A stretch of 43,069 nt of DNA from Bacteroidales bacterium (GCA_004551865.1 SFPR01000009.1:1-43069); one strand, 5' to 3'; positions 31,891 to 39,883 are shown, counted from the stretch's first letter. Numbers and translations are program-made. The notes: generated by a model from the letters alone, not told the origin.

Positions 31891-32775
31891 ATGAAACTAA
31901 GAAAAGTTTTCGATATATTGTTGATTTCGTCTTTGGTTGCAGCTTGTTCGGGCGGCGAAAAAGACGACGGATTTGTCAAAACCGATTTGGGATTTGAGTT
32001 TAAGCATTGTGTAGAGAACAAGTCAGCACCAAAAGCCAAGTTAGGGGACATTCTTTTGGGGGAGTTGGAAATACGATTGAACGATACCTTGGTGCTGTCT
32101 TCAAATTTTGGTTCACCGGACAGGCTATTCAAGATTGAAGATCCGCGAGTTGGCAGTATGGATGAGTTTCTTCTCAATATGCACATAGGAGATTCTGCTC
32201 AAATGAGGGCTCCTGCCGACAGTGTTGCCAAATATGTGGGCGGTCTTGTGTGCAGACCTGACGACAAAGTGTGCTTTTACCTTAAAATTCACCAGATAAT
32301 TTCCCAAAAAGAGTTGTCAGAGCATGACAAAGAGCTGAATGAACGCTTTTCGAGTGAAGATTCGGTACTGATGGACTTCGTTTTAAGAAAATATCCCAAA
32401 GCGGAACGCAAGTCAAGCGGGCTTTTCGTTCTGAAAACAACTTCGACCGATGGCACAAAAGCGGAATTTGGCAAAACAGTATTGGTCAATTACACAGTGT
32501 GTGACACCACGGGAAAAATGTTGGACACCAATGTGAAAGACCAAGCCCTCAAAGGAAAAATCCATAATCCGAGCCAGATTTATCAACCTTTTGAATTTAT
32601 TTTGGGAGACGACGGATTGATTGCCGGTTGGACCGAGGGAGTAAGCTATATGCACAAAGGAGAAAAATGTCGCATACTCATACCCTCAAAACTTGCCTAC
32701 GGAGAAGGCGGATTTGGGGCAATAGCTCCTTTTACTCCTCTTATTTTTGACTTGGAACTTGTTGATGTTAAATAG
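31891..32775 (+). CDS. FKBP-type peptidyl-prolyl isomerase lipoprotein (two FKBP-like domains)
   Basis: 294 residues with lipobox LVAAC (Cys19). The N-terminal half (about 30-140) resembles a degenerate FKBP fold (KLGDILLGELEIRLNDTLVL ... VGSMDEFLLNMHIGDSAQMR ... VCFYLKIHQI). The C-terminal half (about 175-294) is a clear FKBP domain: FGKTVLVNYTVCDTTGKMLD, then EFILGDDGLIAGWTEGVSYM and CRILIPSKLAYGEGGFGAIA, ending FDLELVDVK. It lies 8 bp behind the first FKBP gene and 34 bp before the third, and shares its two-domain layout with the third, indicating tandem duplication. Probable role: folding of periplasmic or outer-membrane proteins. Confidence 0.88.
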   Translation: MKLRKVFDILLISSLVAACSGGEKDDGFVKTDLGFEFKHCVENKSAPKAKLGDILLGELEIRLNDTLVLSSNFGSPDRLFKIEDPRVGSMDEFLLNMHIGDSAQMRAPADSVAKYVGGLVCRPDDKVCFYLKIHQIISQKELSEHDKELNERFSSEDSVLMDFVLRKYPKAERKSSGLFVLKTTSTDGTKAEFGKTVLVNYTVCDTTGKMLDTNVKDQALKGKIHNPSQIYQPFEFILGDDGLIAGWTEGVSYMHKGEKCRILIPSKLAYGEGGFGAIAPFTPLIFDLELVDVK

Positions 32776-32809
32776 ATTTCGTGATAATAGTTAAATTAAA
32801 GTTTGAAAT

Positions 32810-33721
32810 ATGAAAAAAATAGTCGTATTTATTTCGTTCTTTCTTGCAAGCCTTGCAGGATTTTCGCAAATCAAAGATGGTTTTGCTCGTTCCGAAAGCG
32901 GCGTATGGTATAAGATTGAAACAAAGAACCCGAAAGGCAGAGCCGTTGTTGAAGGCGATATAGTGATAGGAAACTATGCTGTTGCATACGGGGATTCTCT
33001 TGTGTTTTCGAGCCTCGGTACTCCTGCCCAACCTACATTTGGAGCAATGGAAGCCAACAGAGCGTTCAAGGGAGACTTGATTGACGGATTGTTTCTGATG
33101 AAAGAGGGTGAGCAATATACCTTTGCCTTTCCGTATGATTCCATTGCAAAGATGCAACAGCTGCCTCCGTTTTTCAAAAAGGGCGACTTTGCTTACTATA
33201 CCGTTAAAATAGAAAAGTTGATGACCTCCCAAGAATTTCAAGAAGAGCAACAACGTTTGGCAAAGGAGCAACAGAGAGTTGCAGACAGTCTTCAAGCAGT
33301 AGAAATGACCGCTTTGGTCGATTATCTGCACAAAAACAATTACAGCGACATTGCAACAGACGGAGTATATTACAAACAAATTTCCAAAGGTGGCGAGATA
33401 AAACCTTCTGAGGGCAATAAGGTCAGAGTACATTACGTAGGCCGTTTTCTCGATGGCAGATTGTTCGACACATCTGTTGAAGAAGTTGCAATCGCAGAGG
33501 GAAAGCATGACAAGGCAAGGGCTTATCAGCCGCTTGAATTTACCATTGGCAAACATCAGATGATAGAAGGATTTGAGCGTGCGGTAAAGATGATGAGCCA
33601 AGGTGAGAAAGGCATAGTTGTAATTCCTTCATCGCTTGCTTACGGAGCTCGTCAGAGAGGGGAGATTGCACCTTTCTCCACCCTTATTTTTGAATTGGAA
33701 TTGGTTGAAGTGATAAAATAA
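32810..33721 (+). CDS. FKBP-type peptidyl-prolyl isomerase, exported (two FKBP-like domains)
   Basis: 303 residues with a cleavable signal peptide (MKKIVVFISFFLASLAGFSQ) and no lipobox cysteine, unlike its two upstream paralogues. N-terminal degenerate FKBP-like domain (about 35-145: VVEGDIVIGNYAVAYGDSLV ... LKEGEQ-type loop MKEGEQYTFAFPYDSIAKM), a charged helix (EFQEEQQRLAKEQQRVADSL), then a canonical FKBP domain (about 190-303: KVRVHYVGRFLDGRLFDTSV ... EFTIGKHQMIEGFERAVKMM ... VVIPSSLAYGARQRGEIAPF). The active-site pattern is the most complete of the three. The soluble form would act in the periplasm, complementing the two membrane-anchored copies. Confidence 0.9.
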   Translation: MKKIVVFISFFLASLAGFSQIKDGFARSESGVWYKIETKNPKGRAVVEGDIVIGNYAVAYGDSLVFSSLGTPAQPTFGAMEANRAFKGDLIDGLFLMKEGEQYTFAFPYDSIAKMQQLPPFFKKGDFAYYTVKIEKLMTSQEFQEEQQRLAKEQQRVADSLQAVEMTALVDYLHKNNYSDIATDGVYYKQISKGGEIKPSEGNKVRVHYVGRFLDGRLFDTSVEEVAIAEGKHDKARAYQPLEFTIGKHQMIEGFERAVKMMSQGEKGIVVIPSSLAYGARQRGEIAPFSTLIFELELVEVIK

Positions 33722-33736
33722 GTTCTTGTAAAGCCC

Positions 33737-34546
33737 ATGGAATTGAATTTAAGCAAACCTTTGGTGGTTTTTGATTTGGAAACAACGGGGCTTGTCGTCG
33801 GTCAGGCTCACATTGTCGAGCTTTGCATGATAAAAGTCAATACAGACGGAAGCGAAGAGGAGCTTTGCATGAGGCTCAATCCCACAGTTCCCATTCCACC
33901 TGAAACAACTGCCATTCACGGAATAAGTGATGAGGACGTGAAAGATGCTCCTACTTTTAAGGAAGCGGCAAAGAAGATAGCAGACTTTGTAGGCAATGCA
34001 GATTTGTGCGGATACAATTCCAACAAATTTGATTTACCTTTGCTCGTTGAGGAGTTTTTGAGAGCCGGAGTAGATTTTCCGCTTTCAAACCGCCGCTTTG
34101 TCGATGTGCAGAACATATTTCACAAAATGGAACCGAGAACGCTTTCGGGTGCAGTGAAGTTTTACTTGAACAAAAACCTCGATGATGCTCATACTGCGGG
34201 AGCTGACACAAGGGCCACGTTGGAAGTGTTGAAGGCTCAGCTCGATAAGTACAACGGAGTGAAGTTTAAGGATTCCAACGGCAAGGTTAGCGAACCTGTT
34301 GTGAACAATGTGGCTGCTCTTTCGGACTTTACGAGCAACAAACGTTGGGCAGACTTGGTCGGACACTTTGTTTATGATGCCCAAGGCAGAGAATGCTTCA
34401 ACTTTGGCAAACATAAGGGCAAGGTTGCCGAGATTGTGTTTGACCAAGAGCCGGCTTACTTCGATTGGATAATGAAAAGCGAATTTCCTTTGAGTACCAA
34501 GCGGCTTGTTCAAGAAATTCGCCTCCGCAAGTTGGGCAAAAAGTAG
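33737..34546 (+). CDS. 3'-5' exonuclease of the DnaQ/RNase T (DEDDh) family
   Basis: 269 residues. The exonuclease domain (about 8-170) has the DEDDh signature: FDLETTGL (Asp13, Glu15), NSNKFDLPLL for motif II, and the HTAGADTRATLEV segment with the catalytic His and Asp for motif III. A C-terminal extension (about 195-269) has FNFGKHKGKVAEIVFDQEPA and YFDWIMKSEFPL, a small module often found fused to DnaQ-like nucleases in Bacteroidota. It could be a proofreading-type subunit or a stand-alone repair nuclease; the polymerase domain is absent. It lies 15 bp after the third FKBP gene and upstream of recN, consistent with a DNA repair role. Confidence 0.87.
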   Translation: MELNLSKPLVVFDLETTGLVVGQAHIVELCMIKVNTDGSEEELCMRLNPTVPIPPETTAIHGISDEDVKDAPTFKEAAKKIADFVGNADLCGYNSNKFDLPLLVEEFLRAGVDFPLSNRRFVDVQNIFHKMEPRTLSGAVKFYLNKNLDDAHTAGADTRATLEVLKAQLDKYNGVKFKDSNGKVSEPVVNNVAALSDFTSNKRWADLVGHFVYDAQGRECFNFGKHKGKVAEIVFDQEPAYFDWIMKSEFPLSTKRLVQEIRLRKLGKK

Positions 34547-34552
34547 GGCGAT

Positions 34553-35043
34553 ATGAAGGTTTTGTGTGTTTCGGAACAGGAAGTCGTTCTCAAAAGTGAC
34601 AATTCATTGTTGTCTGACGGCGAGGCGTTTTATCTTCCCGAAGATTGCGAAACTGAGGGTGTCGTTTTCTCTGTGGGGGTAGCCGTGAGGATTAAACAGA
34701 TTTGCAAGAGTGTACCTGCAAAGTTAGCCTCAAAGTATTATGAGCAGGTGTGCTTTGCCTTTGATTTCAGAAAAAAAGAACAAGGCGGCGATGCACTGCA
34801 AAATGCTTTCGATTACTCATTTGCAATCGGCAAAAAGGTGAAAGTCAAGTCTTACAACTCTCTTTGTCAGAGTTGGAAAGCAAAATTGACAATTCGATGC
34901 AGAGGGTGAGCGAAACAATGAGCCTGAAAGTGGGAGATATGCTTTTTGTTCCTCTTTGCGACAAGGCATTTGAGGCAAATGCAGGAGATGAGTATGAGAT
35001 TTGTTCCGATGAGACTTGCTTTCTTTCTTGCAAAATAAAGTAA
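34553..35043 (+). pseudogene. Frameshifted, degenerate fumarylacetoacetate hydrolase (FAH)-family relic
   Basis: An open frame from 34553 ends at TGA 34907-34909 (118 residues). Its middle (AVRIKQICKSVPAKLASKYY, then EQVCFAFDF) matches the FAH-family stretch that normally reads VVRINRLGK...A.RYYDE...GIDF, but the metal-ligand glutamates before it are missing. After about 34855 the matching sequence continues in the next frame: SELESKIDNSMQRVSETMSL followed by KVGDMLFVPL and ending CFLSCKIK at TAA 35041. A one-base deletion, for instance in the A run at 34832-34836, would explain the break. FAH-family genes sit between the DnaQ-like gene and recN in some Bacteroidota (from memory). So this seems a decaying gene, or a sequencing error in an already divergent one. 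Confidence 0.65.
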
Positions 35044-35112
35044 GACATAACTTAACGCCCATAGTGGATAACACATACAGCTTTTTGCAACAACAAGAAG
35101 AAGATAATCAAG

Positions 35113-36828
35113 ATGTTGAAGAGTTTAAAAATAGAGAATTACGCCCTTATTCGTTCCGAATTTTTGGAGTTTGAGAATGGATTTACCGTTATATGCGGTC
35201 AGACCGGTGCAGGAAAGAGCATGATTTTGCAGGCACTTGGCCTTTGTCTCGGTCAGAGGGCGGACAAGGACGTATTGTTCGACAATGATAAGAAATGTGT
35301 TTGCGAACTTGTGTTTTTGCTTCAAGAAGATAAGCGTAAATTATTTGAAGATAATGATTTAGATTTTGAGAATGAGACTGTGTTTCGCCGAGAGATACTC
35401 CCGAGCGGAAAGTCGCGTGCATTTGTAAACGATACTCCCGTTCAACTCTCTCAGATGAAAGAAATGGCAGATTATCTCATTGATATTCATAGCCAACACT
35501 CCGTTCTCGATATAGGAAATAAGGACTTTCAATTCTCTGTTGTCGATGCCTTTTTGCAAAACGGCGTTTCGTCGAAACAAAACGGCGTTTCAGGCGGACA
35601 AAACGCCGTTTTATTACAGCAATACGGCGTTTTGTTTCGCAGCTACAAAGAAGACCTTTCGCAACTCTCACAAGTGGAGAAGTCTTTGGAAGAATTGCAG
35701 AAAGACAACGCCTATACGACATACGTTTATGAAGAATTGCAGAAGGCAAATCTGCAAGCAGGAGAGCAAACTTCGGGAGAACAACGCTTGGAACTAATGG
35801 AAAGTGCAGAAGAAGTCAGAGAGAATATATCAGAATGTTTATCTCTCTTTGAAAGAGAAGATTATCCTGCAATACTTCCAAACTTACTTCAAGTAAAAAA
35901 CCTTATTGACAAAGCCTCTCGGACAAGTGAAAAAATGAAAGAGCTTGCAGAGCGTACAGAGTCGTCTCTTATAGAACTAAAAGATATATTTTCCGATTTG
36001 CAAGACTTTGCCGAGAGCATCAATTTTGACGCCGAGAGTTTGCAAACTTTGAGAGAGAGACTTGAATTGATATATGATTTGGAGAGAAAGCACTCCGTGT
36101 CGAGCGTGGAGGAACTTTTGCAGTTGCAAGAGAAGTTTTCTCAAAGCCTTTCAAGCACCGAACAACTCACAGATAGGAAAGTAGAACTCGAAAAGCAGAT
36201 TGTCTCAAAGGAAAAGGAACTATGGGATTTGGCAAATGAAATTTTCTCACAAAGAACGCAGGCAGCAGAACTTGTGGAGCAGGGAGTAAAACAAATTTTG
36301 GAGCATGTGGGAATGCAATCTGCAGTCTTAAAAATAAATATCAGTCAAAGTACAGATTTAGACCAAAATGCAGCATGTAAGATAGAGTATTTGTTTAATG
36401 CAAATAAAGGAGGAGAAGAGCGATTGAAGCAGGTGGAAAAGACAGCCTCGGGAGGAGAACTCTCGCGTCTGATGTTGGCAATAAAAACCTTGCTGAGCGA
36501 GAGGCGAAATCTGCCTGCAATCGTTTTTGACGAGATTGACAGCGGCATATCCGGCGAGACTGCTTCAAAGGTTGCCGACATAATGCATCGAATAAGCAAA
36601 AATACTCAGGTAATTGCCATTACACACTTACCGCAAACGGCAGCTAAGGCAGATTTTCAGTTCAAAGTGAGCAAAAATGAGGTGAATGACAAGACAGAAA
36701 CAAAGGTTGAGTTGCTCTCTTTTGAGCAGAGAGTATGGGAAATTGCCACCTTGCTTTCGTGCGGAAAGCCTACGGAAGCCGCCCTTGCCAATGCACAAGA
36801 ATTACTTGCTCATAAGATTAAACAATAA
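35113..36828 (+). CDS. recN: DNA repair protein RecN
   Basis: SMC-like ATPase recruited to double-strand breaks. 571 residues, the family size. Walker A is CGQTGAGKSMIL at 28-39, where most RecN proteins have GETGAGKS; the second half has the signature ASGGELSRLMLAIKTLL and Walker B IVFDEIDSGISG. The N-terminal MLKSLKIENYALI is canonical. The central coiled coil runs from about 180 to 420. Residues 149-174 (within QNGVSSKQNGVSGGQNAVLL and the following QQYGVLF) are encoded by a repeat array and show a 7-residue period; they fall where the head meets the coiled coil, a length-variable region. Last gene of the long run beginning with nrnA; no terminator is visible. Confidence 0.96.
   Translation: MLKSLKIENYALIRSEFLEFENGFTVICGQTGAGKSMILQALGLCLGQRADKDVLFDNDKKCVCELVFLLQEDKRKLFEDNDLDFENETVFRREILPSGKSRAFVNDTPVQLSQMKEMADYLIDIHSQHSVLDIGNKDFQFSVVDAFLQNGVSSKQNGVSGGQNAVLLQQYGVLFRSYKEDLSQLSQVEKSLEELQKDNAYTTYVYEELQKANLQAGEQTSGEQRLELMESAEEVRENISECLSLFEREDYPAILPNLLQVKNLIDKASRTSEKMKELAERTESSLIELKDIFSDLQDFAESINFDAESLQTLRERLELIYDLERKHSVSSVEELLQLQEKFSQSLSSTEQLTDRKVELEKQIVSKEKELWDLANEIFSQRTQAAELVEQGVKQILEHVGMQSAVLKINISQSTDLDQNAACKIEYLFNANKGGEERLKQVEKTASGGELSRLMLAIKTLLSERRNLPAIVFDEIDSGISGETASKVADIMHRISKNTQVIAITHLPQTAAKADFQFKVSKNEVNDKTETKVELLSFEQRVWEIATLLSCGKPTEAALANAQELLAHKIKQ
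35558..35633. repeat. 21-bp palindrome array inside recN (4 boxes)
   Basis: Boxes start at 35558, 35579, 35600 and 35621, exactly 21 bp apart: AAAACGGCGTTTC twice, then perfect AAAACGCCGTTTT, then AATACGGCGTTTT. Read in frame it gives QNGVSSK-QNGVSGG-QNAVLLQ-QYGVLF. Frame is a different one from that used in the CHU_C-domain protein. Confidence 0.93.
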
Positions 36829-36917
36829 GTTCAAACTAATCTCTTCAATTCATTGATTTAATTATTATTGAATAAGAAGTAACTCAATGTTTTTACGCCT
36901 TGACTTGTTCTTATCGT

Positions 36918-36958
36918 GCCATTGTTTTTCCAAGTCTTTGTTTTCTTGGCTCAATGGC
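36918..36958. other. Inverted repeat in the recN-yggS gap
   Basis: GCCATTG (36918-36924) pairs with CAATGGC (36952-36958) and an inner CCAAG (36930-36934) with CTTGG (36945-36949). No T run follows on either strand, so it is not a typical terminator. The rest of the 212-bp gap holds only the yggS promoter. Confidence 0.4.
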
Positions 36959-36999
36959 AAAAGACGTCGTGAAACATTGGTAGTTTTATAATATTGTTG

Positions 37000-37007
37000 T
37001 AACTTTG
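37000..37007 (+). promoter_or_regulatory. -7 box of the yggS promoter
   Basis: TAACTTTG followed by CAG, 33 bp before the ATG at 37041. It overlaps an upstream TTG that would otherwise extend the frame, supporting the ATG start. Confidence 0.6.
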
Positions 37008-37040
37008 CAGTTGTTAATTCATAGGAATAAAACAGACGAT

Positions 37041-37721
37041 ATGTCGATAGCAGAAAACATTAAGCGTTATCAGTCTTCGCTTCCTTCGGGAGTGAAGCTC
37101 ATTGCGGTTTCAAAGACCAAGCCGGTTGAGGATTTGCAACAAGCATACGAAGCAGGACAACGTCTCTTTGGGGAAAACAAAGCCTTGGAAATGAGAGATA
37201 AACATGAAGTATTGCCAAAAGATATTCATTGGCACTTCATTGGTCATTTGCAAACGAACAAAGTCAAATATATTGTGCCGTTTGTGAGCATGATTCACTC
37301 GGTTGATAGTCTCAAAGTGCTGAAAGAAATAAATAAGGAAGCCATAAAGTGCAACAGGGTGGTCGATTGTCTTTTGCAAGTCGATATTGCCCACGAAGAA
37401 ACCAAGTTTGGAATGAGCGAGGAGGAATTGGAGGAACTTCTTGAGGGCAAAGAACTTGCCACTCTTACCAATGTGAGATTGTGTGGTCTTATGGGAATAG
37501 GCTCAATCACAGACAGAGAGGAGAAAACTCGTGAAGAATTTCACCACCTCAAAGAAGTGTTCGATAGTGTCAAGGAAAGATTTTTTGCAGACAAAGATTG
37601 GTTTTGCGAATTGTCGATGGGAATGTCTCACGACTACAATTTGGCAGTCGAACAAGGTAGCACAATGGTGAGGATTGGAAGTTCTATTTTTGGTTTAAGA
37701 GATTATTCCTCAAAGAATTAG
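37041..37721 (+). CDS. yggS: YggS-family PLP homeostasis protein
   Basis: Pyridoxal 5'-phosphate-binding protein of the YggS/PROSC family, thought to buffer PLP and affect amino acid metabolism. 226 residues from ATG 37041, normal for the family. Fold-type III barrel motifs: IAVSKTKPVEDLQQAYEAG with the PLP lysine near residue 24, FGENKALEM (usually FGENYVQE), HWHFIGHLQTNKVKY, MIHSVDSLK, VDIAHEETKFGM, LCGLMGIG, and ELSMGMSHDYNLAVEQGSTM followed by VRIGSSIFG at the end. It has its own promoter and is followed by the promoter of the DUF3276 gene. Secure family, physiological role less so. Confidence 0.94.
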   Translation: MSIAENIKRYQSSLPSGVKLIAVSKTKPVEDLQQAYEAGQRLFGENKALEMRDKHEVLPKDIHWHFIGHLQTNKVKYIVPFVSMIHSVDSLKVLKEINKEAIKCNRVVDCLLQVDIAHEETKFGMSEEELEELLEGKELATLTNVRLCGLMGIGSITDREEKTREEFHHLKEVFDSVKERFFADKDWFCELSMGMSHDYNLAVEQGSTMVRIGSSIFGLRDYSSKN

Positions 37722-37776
37722 TAAAAAATTATCGTTTTTGCTCATAAGGAAGATGCGGCATTAGGAAATAAAATCG

Positions 37777-37784
37777 TATTTTTG
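37777..37784 (+). promoter_or_regulatory. -7 box of the DUF3276 gene promoter
   Basis: TATTTTTG followed by CAAC matches TAnnTTTG, 31 bp before the ATG at 37816. No -33 TTTG is evident. Confidence 0.5.
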
Positions 37785-37815
37785 CAACGCATAAACGCTA
37801 AAATACCAAATCAAG

Positions 37816-38142
37816 ATGGAAGAAAGAGAGAAAGAAGAAGTTTTTTCACAAGCAGTCAAAGCAGGAAAAAGAACGTATTTTTTTGATGTTAAAGAGACTA
37901 AACAAGGAGAACGTTACATCACGATAACAGAAAGTAAACGCAAGTTCGATAACGAAGACGGTACATTCAGCTACGAGAAACACAAGATATTTCTTTATAA
38001 GGAAGATTATTCTAAGTTTCAGAATGCGTTGGAAGGAGTTATCCGTTTTGTGGAGACAGGACAGATGCCGGTTTTTGAGCAAGACGAAGTCAAGAGTGAT
38101 GATGATTTTGAAAAGGAATTTGAAAACATCAAATTCGATTAG
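37816..38142 (+). CDS. DUF3276 (PUR-alpha-like) nucleic-acid-binding protein
   Basis: 108 residues. The pattern VFSQAVKAGKRTYFFDVKET, then YITITESKR and a second half ending in LEGVIRFVETGQ fits DUF3276, a Bacteroidota family related to the PUR-alpha repeat of Borrelia, a fold that binds single-stranded DNA or RNA. The tail is acidic (EQDEVKSDDDFEKEFENIKF). It is a single-gene unit: TAnnTTTG box upstream and a strong hairpin terminator 32 bp downstream. Family recognition is good; a direct role in nucleic acid binding is by analogy. Confidence 0.85.
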   Translation: MEEREKEEVFSQAVKAGKRTYFFDVKETKQGERYITITESKRKFDNEDGTFSYEKHKIFLYKEDYSKFQNALEGVIRFVETGQMPVFEQDEVKSDDDFEKEFENIKFD

Positions 38143-38174
38143 TGATTGGCATTCGTTTTGTTTAGTTTAGCAAC

Positions 38175-38201
38175 AGCTGCTTCAAGGGAGCAGCTTTTTT
38201 T
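38175..38201 (+). terminator. Rho-independent terminator after the DUF3276 gene
   Basis: AGCTGCT (38175-38181) pairs with AGCAGCT (38189-38195) around a 7-nt loop, followed by seven T ending at 38201. Confidence 0.88.
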
Positions 38202-38219
38202 GGCAAAAGGTAATTGGAG

Positions 38220-39002
38220 ATGGGTAAGGTTATAGCTATAGCAAATCAAAAAGGAGGGGTGGGAAAGACCACCACGGCAATCAATCTCAGTGCCGCACTT
38301 GCGGTAATGGAGAAAAAAACATTGTTAATCGATGCAGACCCGCAGGCAAACGCCTCGTCGGGAGTGGGCATTGAGCCTCAGAGTGTCGAAAATGGAATAT
38401 ATGAATGTTTGGTCGGACAAATGGAAGCCAAAAGTGCCATAGTCCCGACCGACACACCAAATTTGGATTTGCTGCCTGCAAGCATAGACCTTGTGGGAGC
38501 AGAGGTCGAGTTACCAAAACTCGAAGGTAGGGAAGAAAAGTTGCGAGAAGTGATAACTCCTCTGAAAGATGACTACGACTATATCATAATAGACTGCTCT
38601 CCTTCATTGGGATTGGTTACCATAAATGCCTTTACGGCAGCTGACAGCGTCATTATACCCGTCCAATGTCAGTATTTTGCCTTGGAAGGCTTGGGAAAAT
38701 TACTCAATACTATCAGAATAGTTCAGTCGAGGCTCAATACGTCTTTGGAAATCGAAGGAATACTTCTCACAATGTTCGATACGCGTTTGAGACTTAACAA
38801 ACAAGTGGCAGAAGATGTGCGACACCATTTCAGACAAGTTGTTTTCAACACCATAATATATAATAATGTCAAACTCGCAGAGGCTCCGAGTCATGGCATG
38901 AGTGCGATTATGTATGATGCGAGCAGCACCGGTGCTGTCAATTACATGAATTTGGCAACCGAAATAATAGAGAAAAACACACAAAAAGAGAAAGAGGATT
39001 GA
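38220..39002 (+). CDS. parA: Chromosome partitioning ATPase ParA (Soj)
   Basis: Deviant Walker ATPase that with ParB segregates replication origins. 260 residues from ATG 38220; a TTG two codons upstream is in frame, but AAAAGG at 38205-38210 and the family start (MGKVIAIANQKGGVGKTTT) favour this ATG. The deviant Walker A is KGGVGKTTT at 11-19, with the DADPQANASSGVG box near 40 and the Walker B DYIIIDCSPSLG near 121. The parB start is 2 bp behind the stop. In most bacteria parAB lies close to the origin. No parS-like sequence was noticed nearby. Confidence 0.96.
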   Translation: MGKVIAIANQKGGVGKTTTAINLSAALAVMEKKTLLIDADPQANASSGVGIEPQSVENGIYECLVGQMEAKSAIVPTDTPNLDLLPASIDLVGAEVELPKLEGREEKLREVITPLKDDYDYIIIDCSPSLGLVTINAFTAADSVIIPVQCQYFALEGLGKLLNTIRIVQSRLNTSLEIEGILLTMFDTRLRLNKQVAEDVRHHFRQVVFNTIIYNNVKLAEAPSHGMSAIMYDASSTGAVNYMNLATEIIEKNTQKEKED

Positions 39003-39004
39003 TT

Positions 39005-39883
39005 ATGGCAGCAAAGAAACCATCGGCATTGGGAAAAGGATTGAGTGCATTGCTTGGCAACACCGATGTAAGCATGAACGATGCAGGTGTAAGCGTACTT
39101 ACGGCAGAGCTAAGCTACATTCCGACAGATAAAATAGTGCCAAATCCCGACCAACCGAGAAAAGAGTTTGACAACGAGAAGCTCGAAGAACTTGCACAGT
39201 CGATAAAGGAAAACGGAGTTATCGTTCCGCTCACGGTAATCAAAGAAAACGGAAAATATGTCCTCATTGCAGGTGAAAGAAGATACCGAGCTGCAAAAAG
39301 TGTCGGGTTAAAAGAACTTCCGGCATACATAAAGGTGGCAACAAAAAAGGAAGTTATGGAAATGGCTCTTGTGGAGAATATTCAGAGAGAGGACCTCAAT
39401 GCCATCGAAATAGCTTTGTCGCTCAAGGGACTGATAGAAGAATGTAACCTTACGCAGGAACAGATGAGCGAAAGGATAGGAAAGAGTCGCTCGGTCATTA
39501 CAAACTATTTGCGACTTTTGAAGTTGCCGGCAGAAGTGCAGCTTGCATTGAGAAACAACGAGATAACAATGGGACACGCACGCTGTTTGGTCAATATGGA
39601 AAGCGACTCTGAGTGTATCGAAATGATGAAACGTATCATCGACAAGGCACTTTCGGTTCGTCAGGTTGAAGAGTTGATGAAGCAAAGCCGCCAACAAAAA
39701 CAGCCCAAAGAAACAAAGAAAAAATCTCTCCCCGAATTTCACGTTAGACAAAAGGACTTGATAGCCTCAAAGTTAGAAACGAAAGTGGAAATCACCCGTT
39801 CGCAAAGAGGAAAAGGCAAATTGACAATAGAATTTAAGAACGACAAAGAGTTTGAACGCATAGCTGAATTGCTTTCAAGATAA
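39005..39883 (+). CDS. parB: Chromosome partitioning protein ParB (Spo0J)
   Basis: CTPase and parS-binding clamp that loads on the origin region. 292 residues from ATG 39005 (an earlier TTG is unlikely). N-terminal MAAKKPSALGKGLSALL is the ParA-stimulating motif; the CTP-binding ParB/Srx fold shows IVPNPDQPRKEFDNEKLEEL and the LIAGERRYRAAK C motif near 88-99; the HTH region has LTQEQMSERIGKSRSVITNY then LRLLKLP; the C-terminal dimerisation domain ends with GKLTIEFKNDKEFERIAELL. Cotranscribed with parA. Confidence 0.96.
   Translation: MAAKKPSALGKGLSALLGNTDVSMNDAGVSVLTAELSYIPTDKIVPNPDQPRKEFDNEKLEELAQSIKENGVIVPLTVIKENGKYVLIAGERRYRAAKSVGLKELPAYIKVATKKEVMEMALVENIQREDLNAIEIALSLKGLIEECNLTQEQMSERIGKSRSVITNYLRLLKLPAEVQLALRNNEITMGHARCLVNMESDSECIEMMKRIIDKALSVRQVEELMKQSRQQKQPKETKKKSLPEFHVRQKDLIASKLETKVEITRSQRGKGKLTIEFKNDKEFERIAELLSR

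Noticed and set aside
32768..33601. Minus-strand open frame of 277 codons opposite the third FKBP gene
   Set aside because: Antisense shadow of a clear FKBP protein; cysteine- and phenylalanine-rich translation typical of a reverse frame.
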